Source: HR10 sp964615335
Lineage (GTDB): Bacteria; Acidobacteriota; Blastocatellia; HR10
Length of the DNA stretch: 64,000 nt
Reading direction: 5' to 3'
Assembly: GCA_964615335.1 (NCBI GenBank)
Contig: CAZTMT010000011.1
Coordinates: 59,989-123,988, forward strand
Shown here: piece after piece, positions 8,785 through 17,680 of the stretch
Numbering within the stretch: position 1 is the stretch's first letter
How the letters are laid out: every line of letters starts with the position of its first letter
Made by a program: the position numbers and the translations under genes
The notes under the pieces: model-generated
Told to the model about the DNA's origin: nothing
The model's input: the letters and a program-made list of their open reading frames with translations, nothing else
Databases searched by the model: none

Positions 8785-9408
8785 TTATCGTCCCAGGGTG
8801 ATGGGCTGCCTCTTCTCATCTCGCTTTCGTTGCTGAGGCCCTCTCCACCGTTCAAAGAGGTCCTGGGGGAGCTCAATGTGCAGCAGATCCAGGGCCCGAT
8901 TGACCGTTTGATTGATGATGTCATCCAGCGTTTGAGGCCGATGATAAAAAGCGGGGACGGGGGGCATGATGATGGCCCCGATTTCCGCCGCCTGCACCAT
9001 CAATCTCAAGTGGCCTAAATGCAAGGGAGTTTCGCGAGGCACAAGCACTAGCGGTCGTCGCTCCTTCAGCGTCACGTCAGCCGCTCTGATCAGGAGATTG
9101 TCGCTGAAGGAGAGAGCGATCCCAGCCAATGTCTTCATCGAGCAGGGGATGACCACCATCCCCATGACCTTGAAGGAGCCCGATGAGATAGGGGCAGCAA
9201 TATCTTTGAAGTGGTAGACCGTATCAGCCAGGGCCTCTACATCCCTGAGCTGATAATCTGTCTCCAATGTGAGGGTACGAGCGGCAGCCGGACTCATCAC
9301 CAGATGCGTTGTGATCTCGGGAACCTCCTTGAGCACCTCCAAGAGCCGAACGCCATAGATGACGCCAGTGCTCCCGGAGATTCCCACGATGAGATTTCGT
9401 GTAGGCAT
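8785..9408 (-). CDS. ubiX: UbiX-like flavin prenyltransferase
   Basis: This 207-residue flavoprotein makes prenylated FMN, the cofactor of UbiD-type decarboxylases. The N-terminal VGISGSTGVIYGVRLLE is the FMN-binding start of the UbiX/Pad1 family. PCSMKTLAGIA and the later LVPRETPLHLGHLRLM are the family's other hallmark segments. The length matches the family, with a slightly extended basic C-terminus. A UbiD partner lies at 39.1-40.6 kb, 30 kb away, and no ubiD is adjacent. It could supply cofactor to that enzyme or to a chromosomal UbiD. GGAGAGG lies upstream of the ATG. Confidence 0.9.
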   Translation of the reverse strand: MPTRNLIVGISGSTGVIYGVRLLEVLKEVPEITTHLVMSPAAARTLTLETDYQLRDVEALADTVYHFKDIAAPISSGSFKVMGMVVIPCSMKTLAGIALSFSDNLLIRAADVTLKERRPLVLVPRETPLHLGHLRLMVQAAEIGAIIMPPVPAFYHRPQTLDDIINQTVNRALDLLHIELPQDLFERWRGPQQRKRDEKRQPITLGR

Positions 9409-9526
9409 AAGCCTCTCCAGAAGCCTTCACCGAGAGCACGGATGGAACTCTCCCCTTCTGTCAGAGTCCCTCCGTCGTGGGATCGCTCCTTGAGACATCC
9501 CACATCACAGTAGGCCTATCTGCCGC

Positions 9527-11011
9527 TCAATGAGGCCGGCCGAAGGCCAAGACTATGCTCTTAGTCTGTAAGTAGTGATACTTGAGCGTCTGCAATCCCG
9601 CCTCGCGTCCGAAACCGCTCTTCTTGTAGCCCCCAATGGGGGCGCCGCTTTTGAACTGGTAATAGCAATTAATCCACACCATTCCGGCTTGTAATCGCCG
9701 AGCCGTCTCGTGCGCGCGCTGGAGATCGCGGGTCCAAATGCCAGCCGCTAAGCCATAGATGACATCATTGGCTTGTTGAATCATCTGCTCGTAATCGCGC
9801 CAGCGGAGGAGACCCAGCACCGGCCCGAAGATCTCTTCCTGCGCAATGCGCATGGAGTTCTTCACCTCGCCGAATAACGTGGGCTCGACATAGAATCCCC
9901 TATCGAAAGGTTCTCCTCGCGGACAGCCTCCTCCACAGAGCACTCGAGCGCCCTCCTGCCGGCCAATCTCAATGTAGTTGAGCACTTTCTGTCGCTGCTC
10001 TTCTGAGACCAGCGGGCCGAGTTCCGTCTGCGGGTCGGTCGGATCGCCCATGCGGATTCGCCGGACTCGCTCTATGGCTTTTTCAACAAACACATCGTAA
10101 ATATCCTCGTGGACGAACACGCGGGAACCTTGGGCACACATTTGGCCCGCCTGGATGCAGAGATTGAGGGCGAGAGCCTCGATCGTCTGATCCAGATCAC
10201 AATCAGGGAAAACAATAAACGGACTCTTGCCTCCCAGTTCCAACGTGACGGGTACAATGTTTTCGGATGTGTATTGAATGATAAGCCGTCCAGTGACCGT
10301 CTCGCCGGTGAAGGCCACCTTGTTGACGCCCGGATGCCGCGCCAGCGGAGCTCCGGCCGTCGGTCCAAAGCCGGTCACTACGTTGATGACCCCTGGGGGC
10401 ACCAGATCGCTGATTTCCTTGACAAATTCTAACACTGACAGGCACGCCTGCTCGGCCGGCTTGAGTACTACCGTATTGCCGGCTGCCAGCGCCGGCGCCA
10501 GTTTCAAAGCCACCATGGCCAGTGGCGCATTCCAGGGAATAATCTGGGCGCAGACACCAATCGGCTCGTACTCGATGAGCACCAGATCGTCCCCAACGCG
10601 AATCGTCTCCCCCATGAGCATTCGAGCTGCAGCGGCAAAATACCGGTAGTGTTCCACGCAAAAGGGGATGTCAAAAAAGAGCGGCTCCCGGATCGGTTTT
10701 CCATTGCCTAACGTCTCCATGAGGGCGAACTCTTCTTTGCGACGCTCCAGGCGATGGGCGATTTCCAGCAGAATCTGCGCCCTCTCAGCAGCCGGCGTTC
10801 GCCCCCAGGTGGCAAATGCTCGCCGAGCGGCAGCGACCGCTTTATCCACATCTTTCTCATTGCCCGATTGCACGCGAGCTAAGACATCGCCGGTGGCAGG
10901 ATTGATGACTTCGAAAGTCTGGCCCGACTCCGAAGCCACCCACTGGCCGCCGATGAAATGTCCATACTCTTGTTGAAAGGGATTGCGCTTAGGTCTGGCT
11001 TCAGCCATCAT
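9527..11011 (-). CDS. NAD(P)-dependent aldehyde dehydrogenase
   Basis: This 494-residue ALDH-superfamily enzyme has an oxyanion Asn in the IIPWNAPLA segment, a general-base Glu in LELGGKSP and a nucleophile Cys in QAGQMCAQGSR. The order and length are those of the ALDH family. Its start overlaps the cupin stop by four bases (ATGA), so the two are translationally coupled, and a GAGGAGGTG ribosome site is present. In context it would oxidise an aromatic aldehyde such as the product of the NahE-like aldolase (salicylaldehyde dehydrogenase-like), but specificity cannot be read from sequence. Confidence 0.88.
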   Translation of the reverse strand: MMAEARPKRNPFQQEYGHFIGGQWVASESGQTFEVINPATGDVLARVQSGNEKDVDKAVAAARRAFATWGRTPAAERAQILLEIAHRLERRKEEFALMETLGNGKPIREPLFFDIPFCVEHYRYFAAAARMLMGETIRVGDDLVLIEYEPIGVCAQIIPWNAPLAMVALKLAPALAAGNTVVLKPAEQACLSVLEFVKEISDLVPPGVINVVTGFGPTAGAPLARHPGVNKVAFTGETVTGRLIIQYTSENIVPVTLELGGKSPFIVFPDCDLDQTIEALALNLCIQAGQMCAQGSRVFVHEDIYDVFVEKAIERVRRIRMGDPTDPQTELGPLVSEEQRQKVLNYIEIGRQEGARVLCGGGCPRGEPFDRGFYVEPTLFGEVKNSMRIAQEEIFGPVLGLLRWRDYEQMIQQANDVIYGLAAGIWTRDLQRAHETARRLQAGMVWINCYYQFKSGAPIGGYKKSGFGREAGLQTLKYHYLQTKSIVLAFGRPH

Positions 11012-11517
11012 GACACCTCCTCTTTGACTTGCTGATACCCCTCTTTCAATTCCTCTTCGAGCAGCGTTCGCAGCCCCACCATCAGAGGCAGATCGAAAAC
11101 GCCCAGAAGGATCGCGGGCTCATGGGGATCGGTGTTGACATTTTCGTGGAAGCTCCATGCCGGCAGGGCCAATACATCCCCCTCCTTCCACTCGATCTTG
11201 CAACCATCGACGACAGTATAGCCTCGCCCACGAACGACATAATAAATCCCGGCGAACGTATGTCGGTGCGCCTGACCATGCTCCCCCGGCTCGATCCACT
11301 GAAACCCGACTAAGATGTCAGGCAACGTCCCCATGAGGTCTCCCGTGGACGGATTATACAGTGAGACAATCGTTCCGGCACGAGCATCTTTCTTGGGCTC
11401 TTTACGCAATCGATCGAGCTGCTGGTAAATCTCCTCCTTGGTCCACTTCATCGGCTGGATCCGTGCCGGAGGATGCATCGAATCGAGATAGGTGATGAAT
11501 TTGCGTGGTTCAGTCAT
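11008..11517 (-). CDS. Cupin-domain protein
   Basis: This 169-residue single-cupin protein begins at the ATG at 11517, which has AGGGGGAA upstream; a TTG two codons earlier is the alternative. Cupin motif 1 is present as EHGQAHRHTFAGIYYVVRGRGY, in two parts around the HRH metal-binding core. Motif 2 is LALPAWSFHENVN. The metal ligands would be the two His of motif 1 and the His of SFHEN. Cupins beside Rieske dioxygenases include gentisate and salicylate ring-cleaving enzymes, which are usually two-domain and longer. This short form may be a metal-dependent oxygenase or a regulatory binder. It sits between the Rieske beta subunit and the aldehyde dehydrogenase. Confidence 0.75.
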   Translation of the reverse strand: MTEPRKFITYLDSMHPPARIQPMKWTKEEIYQQLDRLRKEPKKDARAGTIVSLYNPSTGDLMGTLPDILVGFQWIEPGEHGQAHRHTFAGIYYVVRGRGYTVVDGCKIEWKEGDVLALPAWSFHENVNTDPHEPAILLGVFDLPLMVGLRTLLEEELKEGYQQVKEEVS

Positions 11518-11668
11518 AAACAATTCCCCCTTGGTCAGATTGGTTTTTAGGACAGTCTATAATGAGGTTTGCTCAGGCCCTACAAGCTGCCCCATCACGT
11601 CACATCATCTTGGTGAAGCGGCCCCCTCTTCGTCTTCGACACCTCATTACTCATCCAGAGACGACGTC

Positions 11669-12181
11669 CTAGAGAATAAATAAACTTTCCAAACCGAGGA
11701 CCGTTTGATCCGGCAGAATCACGCGCCGGGCCAACCGGAGGCCGTTGGGCGTGTGCCGGATCACATCGCGACGTTCGGCAGACAAGAAAGCCAGATCGGG
11801 CACGTCACCCCGGCTGCGAACCAGCAAGAGACTGCTGGTAACGTCCAGCTCATTCTCCTCACGTCCTGGCGCGACCAGGACGTTGCTGATGAACCGGCGC
11901 ATGCGCGGCTGCGGATTCTCCCCCCAAGCGAAGTCCGTTTGCAAGCGCTTGATTCGCAACGTGAGCGAGGCCCTGTTCTCTTCGAAATGGTACACTCCGT
12001 CAACAAAGCCCGGCCCGTCTTTCTTCTCTTGGGTCACCCGCACGGGCATCAGATAGACGACATCATCACTCAGCAATTGGAGCCATTCTTCCAATCTCCA
12101 GCTGTCTAAGAGGTATGCCTCCTGATAAAGAAACGTGAGAACTTGTTGATAGAGAGGTTCAAAGGGATTCAGCGGTTGCAT
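11669..12181 (-). CDS. Ring-hydroxylating dioxygenase beta subunit (pair 1)
   Basis: This 170-residue protein has the cone-shaped beta-subunit fold of aromatic-ring dioxygenases (NTF2-like). Typical segments are EAYLLDSWRLEEWLQLL, YLMPVRVT, a basic MRRFISNVLV and the C-terminal ARRVILPDQT. It is structural, supporting the alpha3beta3 hexamer. It lies 66 bases downstream of its alpha subunit, with a strong GAGGGAGGGG ribosome site. A second beta subunit at 27.3 kb is a paralogue with the same segment order. Confidence 0.9.
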   Translation of the reverse strand: MQPLNPFEPLYQQVLTFLYQEAYLLDSWRLEEWLQLLSDDVVYLMPVRVTQEKKDGPGFVDGVYHFEENRASLTLRIKRLQTDFAWGENPQPRMRRFISNVLVAPGREENELDVTSSLLLVRSRGDVPDLAFLSAERRDVIRHTPNGLRLARRVILPDQTVLGLESLFIL

Positions 12182-12247
12182 AGCACTTCCCCTCCCTCAT
12201 CCCACACCCGCGAAGCTGATTTCCACCGGAGAAGAGCCGTCGGGGGA

Positions 12248-13627
12248 CTACTCGTGCGTCATCATTTGCAGCCAACGAGCCCAAAAGGTGCGTTGGTTGG
12301 CTTCGCAATAATCCCCCCAATATGCCTGACCCGGCCCCGGCCACTCCGCTTTCGGTCTTGGTTCCCGATGAAGACCCATTTCATAGTTGAATATCTGATG
12401 CTTCCGGGCGAACGCCCCGCGATTAGCTCGCGTCAGCGAAACCCAGATGTCTGCGTCATCTTCTTCGAATGTGCCTGTCAATCCAAAGGTGCGCTCATAG
12501 TTCTTTCGTGACGCTTCTTTGTACCACTCGGGACCCTCCTTTTCCACCAAGAACCAGGAGATAATCTCCATGCGATGCGGTCCTCTGGGAATCCATACTC
12601 GGAGCGTCATGAACGGGACGCGGGGAACCCCTTCTTCGGTAGTAATTGTCGTCGTATTCAACAGGGAGAGATTGGGAAAGACGGTCCCATGAATTGTCCC
12701 TGCGCGCGCCAATACGCGACGTTGTTCTTCGGCGAGCCGGCGCTCAAAGTGCGGCCAGAGTTCTTGGGGCAGACCCAGATACGGTGGCAGTGGAATACGC
12801 TCGGGCGCGCCCACCACGGCCACTCCATGACCCTGCCCCACACTGATATGCCAGCCGAACCAGCCGATGAGCGGATCGTCCGGCAAGACGCCCAGCTCAA
12901 TGGCGTAGCGGTGTGTCATGAACGTGTGAAGCCCGTCGCCAATGAAATTATCCGCCCCCGTTTTCCAATTGGCGTCGATCACCCATCGGTGGGGTGCACC
13001 CACCACATGCACACCACCTTCGGTCCGCCTGAGCAGCAAATCGAGATACCACTTCATGTCTCCTAAGTATTCATCCAAGGGCGGGGCTGTGGAATCCCAC
13101 GTGGCAAAGATCAGGCCCCCGTAGGCATCTACACGGGCTCGCTGAAGGGTGAACCGCCTCTTGTCCAATTGCCCATCATAAGCTTGCTGGTGCGCTGGGA
13201 TACTGGCCAATTCTCCATTGAGCTTGAATCGGAAGCCGTGATACGGACACACCAACTGCTCCGCATTTCCCCGGGACGCGCGGCACAATTCGGCTCCGCG
13301 ATGCGAACAGCTGTTCAACAGAACATGAATCTTCCCCTCTTTATCTCGAATCACGATCACCGGGTCTTCACCCACCGAGCGAGTCACATAATCGCCAGGG
13401 TGAGGAATCTCCGATTCATGCGCAACAGCTATCCACGAGCGGAGGAACACGCGCTCCAGTTCGAGTTGGTAGATCTCTGGATCCGTGAACACGCGCGCGG
13501 CGATGAGGCCCTGATCCAGGCGGACGAGATCATACAAGGACGTCCCATCCGACAACAGGGCATTCCGCCAAGCGCCCTGTTGCTTCCGCCGTGCCCCCCC
13601 CTTCCTAGACCCTCTCTGAGTCATCAT
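12248..13627 (-). CDS. Rieske ring-hydroxylating dioxygenase alpha subunit (pair 1)
   Basis: This 459-residue oxygenase subunit has Rieske ligands Cys107, His109, Cys127 and His130 (CSHRG...CPYHG). The mononuclear iron site includes Asp231, His234 and His239 in GDGLHTFMTH, the conserved bridging Asp and two His. A later FEEDDADIW supplies the third carboxylate region. It would insert O2 into an arene to give a cis-dihydrodiol, and the BphB-like dehydrogenase at 16.8 kb is the natural next step. No ferredoxin or reductase of the usual dioxygenase type is next to it. The substrate is probably a naphthalene- or biphenyl-type arene; this is inference from the neighbours. Confidence 0.9.
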   Translation of the reverse strand: MMTQRGSRKGGARRKQQGAWRNALLSDGTSLYDLVRLDQGLIAARVFTDPEIYQLELERVFLRSWIAVAHESEIPHPGDYVTRSVGEDPVIVIRDKEGKIHVLLNSCSHRGAELCRASRGNAEQLVCPYHGFRFKLNGELASIPAHQQAYDGQLDKRRFTLQRARVDAYGGLIFATWDSTAPPLDEYLGDMKWYLDLLLRRTEGGVHVVGAPHRWVIDANWKTGADNFIGDGLHTFMTHRYAIELGVLPDDPLIGWFGWHISVGQGHGVAVVGAPERIPLPPYLGLPQELWPHFERRLAEEQRRVLARAGTIHGTVFPNLSLLNTTTITTEEGVPRVPFMTLRVWIPRGPHRMEIISWFLVEKEGPEWYKEASRKNYERTFGLTGTFEEDDADIWVSLTRANRGAFARKHQIFNYEMGLHREPRPKAEWPGPGQAYWGDYCEANQRTFWARWLQMMTHE

Positions 13628-13700
13628 GACCGTTCTCTCTGCAAATCAGAATGGAGCGCAAGCTGACAGCTCGCACAATGGCATTGTTTCACCGTCTGTA

Positions 13701-13717
13701 GCGGGCTCATAGCCCGC
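13701..13717. terminator. 7-bp hairpin downstream of receptor 2
   Basis: A perfect inverted repeat, GCGGGCT-CAT-AGCCCGC, lies just past the stop of the receptor ending at 13728 and before the Rieske alpha gene. No T-run follows, so it may be a weak terminator, an mRNA 3'-end stabiliser or an intergenic palindrome. Confidence 0.4.
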
Positions 13718-13727
13718 GAGTGATTCA

Positions 13728-16718
13728 TCAGAAACTCACTCTCAGCGCGAATTGGATCTGTCGGGCCGGACCGGTCCCAGCCGGCTGCCCGAAACTCGGC
13801 AGCGCCCCGGCCACCCCATCCTTGAAGCGACGCGGCACCGGCCCCACAAAATCGGCCGCCCCGTAAACCGTATCTACCTGTGTTACGTTCGGACGATTGA
13901 ACAGATTGAAAAACTCCAGGAGCGGCTCAATCTGAACCCGCTCGTGGAGTGAAATCACCCGCGCCAGCCGAAGGTCTACTTGCTTGAAGCTATCTCCCCG
14001 ATACGTGTTCCGCCCTATAACGCCTACTCGATCGGTGCCGAATTCCAAGTCACCATTGACATCAAATCCAGTGAATAACGTCCCAAAGCGTCCGCTCTCC
14101 AGCGTGGTGATCACTCCCAGCTTGAATCCGCGCGTCAATGCCCACCGTTTCGGCCCTTCGCCGGTGAAAGTCAAAATGAAGCGTTGTCCCACGTGTTGAT
14201 TGGAAAGCCCCCAGTCTCGACGGATGTTGCGTGGGTCCTCGAACACATCTCGAAACGTGTAACCGGTGGGGAAATCGAGCGTCTTTGAAAACGTGTAGTT
14301 GATGTTGATCCCCCATCCACCACTGAGACGTTTGTTGAGAGTGAAGAAGCCTCCGTGATACACGGAGTCCGTCCCTGGAAACGCCATCTGGACCAGTCCG
14401 AATCGAGGGTTGGGCTGATACCGCGTTTTCCCGTTGGGAAGAACTCCCGCAGGCATAGCATTCAGTTGGATGCCGGCATTGGGGATCTTCAGTCCATGCA
14501 CGCCCAGATAGCCGATGCCCACACTCAAATCCCTCACCACCTCGTACTCGATTTGCAGGCTCCATTGCTCGGCGTAGGGATTGGGGAAGTCACGAACAAG
14601 ATGGCCGAAGGCATTGATGGCGAGCGACCCGGAGGGAAACTCTCCCCTAATGAAGCGAGTGAAGGCCGGACCCGACGTGAACGGTCCAGGGATCACGTTC
14701 ACAGACACACAGGGCGAGGCGGTCTGGCTGAAGAAGCGGGCTCGCGGGGGATCCAGCAGAGCCAGATTCTCCGGGCCACTTCCAGCGCACGTCAAATGCC
14801 CGACTAACCGTGACCAGAAGTGCGGCGCCACAAATACCCCTACGCCGGCACGGACCACACCTTTGTTTTCAGCGAAGCCGTAAGAGATTCCCAACCGGGG
14901 TTGAACATTGTTCTTATCCGTCTCGATGCCAAAGATGGACGGTGTCTTTTCCAGAAAATAGCGCAGGCCATAGTTCAGCGTCAGTCCACGGTAGCGCCAG
15001 CGGTCCTGAACGAAGAATTCATAAATCTCATGATGGAATACGGTCCGAGCAGCCGCCGCGAATCGGTCATCGGGGAAAAGCTGGTTAATGCTTCGTCGAG
15101 GCAGCGGCTGACCGAGTAGTGCCCGTGGGATGGCGAACGCGAAGAAGACCGGAACCGTTCGTCCAAACGGCGGCTGGCCGAGGAAACTCTCCGGGGTGAA
15201 GATCGCAAATCCAGGCATTGTGGTTGAGTACAGGAGCCGATCGCGAATATGACCGATGTCCACGCCCACCTTGAATTCGTGATTGCGCCAGAGCAGGCTC
15301 AGGTTATCGCTAAATTGAAATCGATTCTCGCGGTAGAAATCAGCCGGACTGATATGCTTGCCGAAGGTGGCGATATTGATAATTTCCAGATTCGGTTCGA
15401 ACGACAGCGGCATATTGGTGAAGGACTTTCGGGAGAACTGGAAGAACCCTTGATTGACCAGCGACGGCCCGATCAATGAAGTCAGATTTGCCATGAGCGA
15501 TTGGCTTCGGACATCATTTTGCCGGAAGGTGGACGGACCGCCAATGCCGCCCGGTGTGCTGGGGAAATTGCCGTTGCGTTGATCGGCGAAACTGTACCGG
15601 ACAAACAGATTGTTCGCCGGCGTCAATTGGGCATCGCTGCGCACGAGAAAATAGTCATAGTTCTTCGTTTGTAATTGCTCTAGCACTTCATCGCTTAATC
15701 CCAGCGATCGTTTGGCCTGATTGATGGCAGCGATGTTGTTGAGGATGAAGCTCGTGTACTGGGGCGATTCGGCCCGGCGCTGCCCCTCGTAGTTGCCAAA
15801 GTAAAACAGCCGATCCCGCACGACCGGCCCACCCGCCGACGCCCCAAACTGATGCTGCCGCAGCACGTCGAACCCCGGCGCGCTGAGAATATTGCGCGCA
15901 TCCAACGCGTCATTGCGCAGGTAATAATAGACCGACCCATGCCGATCGTTGCTCCCACTCTTGGTGATGATGTTGACGATCCCCCCCATGACGCGACCGT
16001 ACTCCACCGAGTACGTGCTACTCAGCACGCGAAACTCTTTCACCGCATCCTGCGACGGGCCAATATGCTGCAGGCCGTTGAGCGAGACGGAATGATCGCC
16101 GCCATCCAGGGCGATCAAATTCGTATGCTGTTCAAACAATCCACCGAAGGAGAGCCGGGGCACATCCTCGGCCAGCAGCGCAGTCGCTCCGAAAGAGAAT
16201 CCCTTGCCGACCGTCGTGCCGGGAGTGAGCAACGCAAAATCGATGAACTGCCGTCCGCTGATGGGCAATTCGGTGATGCGGGTTTCATCAATCACCTCGC
16301 TCACCTCAGTCTTGGTCGGCTCCACAACGGCCACGCCCAGCGCCTTGACCTCGACTTGTTCGGTCAGGGTTCCCACCTGCAATGTCAGATCCAAGGTCGC
16401 CGTTTGCCCGACCGTCAACTCGACATTGCCGATGGTGAGTGGTTGAAACCCGACGGCCTCGACGGTTACCTCGTATCGTCCGGGCTGAAGCGGTCTCAAC
16501 CGGTAGACGCCATCGGGATTGGTCACCGTTTGTAGCTCTTGACTGGTCCCTAGATTTCGCGCCCTCACCTTCGCTCCAGCGATCACAGCTCCAGCCGGAT
16601 CGCGCACCGTGCCCCCCAGCTCAGCGCCCCGGACCTGACCACGGACCGAGGTCGCCCATCCGAATATGACGATCACAACCAGCAACCTGAGAAAGTAATC
16701 ATGTTGGCTCTGTGCCAT
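13728..16718 (-). CDS. TonB-dependent receptor 2 (Oar-like)
   Basis: This is an outer-membrane receptor of 996 residues. It has a signal segment, a CarboxypepD_reg-like domain (GGTVRDPAGAVIAGAKVRA), the plug motif ELPISGRQFIDFALLTPG and a barrel ending in LRVSF. AGGAGGGG precedes the ATG. Residues about 204-445 (15384-16109) are identical at nucleotide level to receptor 3, while sequence on both sides differs, which suggests recent gene conversion. It lies directly upstream of the Rieske pair-1 genes. It probably imports an aromatic compound or a metal complex, but the ligand is not determined. Confidence 0.92.
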   Translation of the reverse strand: MAQSQHDYFLRLLVVIVIFGWATSVRGQVRGAELGGTVRDPAGAVIAGAKVRARNLGTSQELQTVTNPDGVYRLRPLQPGRYEVTVEAVGFQPLTIGNVELTVGQTATLDLTLQVGTLTEQVEVKALGVAVVEPTKTEVSEVIDETRITELPISGRQFIDFALLTPGTTVGKGFSFGATALLAEDVPRLSFGGLFEQHTNLIALDGGDHSVSLNGLQHIGPSQDAVKEFRVLSSTYSVEYGRVMGGIVNIITKSGSNDRHGSVYYYLRNDALDARNILSAPGFDVLRQHQFGASAGGPVVRDRLFYFGNYEGQRRAESPQYTSFILNNIAAINQAKRSLGLSDEVLEQLQTKNYDYFLVRSDAQLTPANNLFVRYSFADQRNGNFPSTPGGIGGPSTFRQNDVRSQSLMANLTSLIGPSLVNQGFFQFSRKSFTNMPLSFEPNLEIINIATFGKHISPADFYRENRFQFSDNLSLLWRNHEFKVGVDIGHIRDRLLYSTTMPGFAIFTPESFLGQPPFGRTVPVFFAFAIPRALLGQPLPRRSINQLFPDDRFAAAARTVFHHEIYEFFVQDRWRYRGLTLNYGLRYFLEKTPSIFGIETDKNNVQPRLGISYGFAENKGVVRAGVGVFVAPHFWSRLVGHLTCAGSGPENLALLDPPRARFFSQTASPCVSVNVIPGPFTSGPAFTRFIRGEFPSGSLAINAFGHLVRDFPNPYAEQWSLQIEYEVVRDLSVGIGYLGVHGLKIPNAGIQLNAMPAGVLPNGKTRYQPNPRFGLVQMAFPGTDSVYHGGFFTLNKRLSGGWGININYTFSKTLDFPTGYTFRDVFEDPRNIRRDWGLSNQHVGQRFILTFTGEGPKRWALTRGFKLGVITTLESGRFGTLFTGFDVNGDLEFGTDRVGVIGRNTYRGDSFKQVDLRLARVISLHERVQIEPLLEFFNLFNRPNVTQVDTVYGAADFVGPVPRRFKDGVAGALPSFGQPAGTGPARQIQFALRVSF
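15384..16109. repeat. 726-bp block identical to 25724-26449
   Basis: Line-by-line comparison shows no difference between these bases and 25724-26449 (constant offset 10340). The first mismatches are at 15383/25723 on the left and 16110/26450 on the right. The block covers the end of the plug and the first barrel strands of two receptors. Sequence outside the block is clearly related but diverged, so this is not a simple recent duplication of the whole gene. Confidence 0.93.
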
Positions 16719-16775
16719 TTTCCCCTCCTGACGAGTCAGCAGTCTGAACCATGCACAACCAAGTAAAGCCGGGGT

Positions 16776-17582
16776 TCACAACAACCCGGCCACTTTGGTC
16801 AACCCGCGCACCCCCAGACCGCCATCGCTATGAATGATCGTGCCGGTCACCGTCCGAGCCCGCTCATTCGAAGCCAGGTAGACGTAGGCCCAGGCATGGT
16901 CTTCTGGTCTGCCGACAACCTGGAGCGGGTTGGTGGTGCGAATCAACTCCTCCACGTTGGGGACAGATGAAAGCGCCACGTTCTCCTGTTGCAACGTCGG
17001 GATCCCTCTCAGATCAGTCACGGTGCCCCCTGGAGCCACTCCATTGACTCGAATCTTGGGAGCGAGCTCATAGGCGAGCTCGGTGACCAAGCCCCGGACC
17101 GCGAATTTGGAGGCGGTGTACAAAGGGCCACCGCCAGCCGCGTAGAATCCGGCATTGGAAATGGTGAAAATAATATTGCCTCCGGTCTTCAGTAGCTCGG
17201 GCACGGCCGCCTTGGCGCTCAACAAGTAGCTTTTAACGTTGATCGCGAACAGCTCATCAAAGCTTTCGCTCAGCTTTTCGCCGGGGATGTCCAATAGTGT
17301 CACGAAGTAATCGAAGATGCCCACACAACACACCAGAATATCCAATTGGCCAAAAGTCCGAACGGTTTCCGCTACGGCGCGCTCGTTGTCGGCAAGCGAG
17401 GTGGCATCCCCTTCCACGGCCAGGACAGCATCTCCGAGCGACCTGAGATTCTGCACTTTTTCCCGGTTTCGCTCGAGCACGCCAATCTTGGCTCCTTCTC
17501 GCAGGAACGCTTCAACAACGCCACGGCCAATGCCGGAGCCGCCGCCAGTGACGAGTGCGACTTTGCTATCTAACCATCCCAT
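16776..17582 (-). CDS. cis-Dihydrodiol dehydrogenase, BphB/NahB-like SDR
   Basis: This 268-residue SDR has TGGGSGIG at 12-19 and catalytic Ser142, Tyr155 and Lys159, the same numbers as in biphenyl dihydrodiol dehydrogenase BphB. The segment NIIFTISNAGFY, the following GGGPLYTASK, and the C-terminal HSDGGLGVRG are hallmark sequences of BphB, NahB and TodD. It would oxidise a cis-dihydrodiol to a catechol with NAD. It sits just upstream of receptor 2 and the Rieske pair 1, and also within reach of pair 2. This is the most specific functional assignment in the upper-pathway region. Confidence 0.9.
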   Translation of the reverse strand: MGWLDSKVALVTGGGSGIGRGVVEAFLREGAKIGVLERNREKVQNLRSLGDAVLAVEGDATSLADNERAVAETVRTFGQLDILVCCVGIFDYFVTLLDIPGEKLSESFDELFAINVKSYLLSAKAAVPELLKTGGNIIFTISNAGFYAAGGGPLYTASKFAVRGLVTELAYELAPKIRVNGVAPGGTVTDLRGIPTLQQENVALSSVPNVEELIRTTNPLQVVGRPEDHAWAYVYLASNERARTVTGTIIHSDGGLGVRGLTKVAGLL

Positions 17583-17680
17583 ATTTCCCCCTGTGGGTGT
17601 GGCGTACGTTGGTAACTTGCGCTACGCCATTTTCATCGTTGCTGGAGTGTCACCGCATCGGACCGATTCCTTTCTCGCGT

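Noticed and set aside
9297..9513. Overlapping short frames around the ubiX start
   Set aside because: Compositional shadows of the real gene; no ribosome site and no domain.
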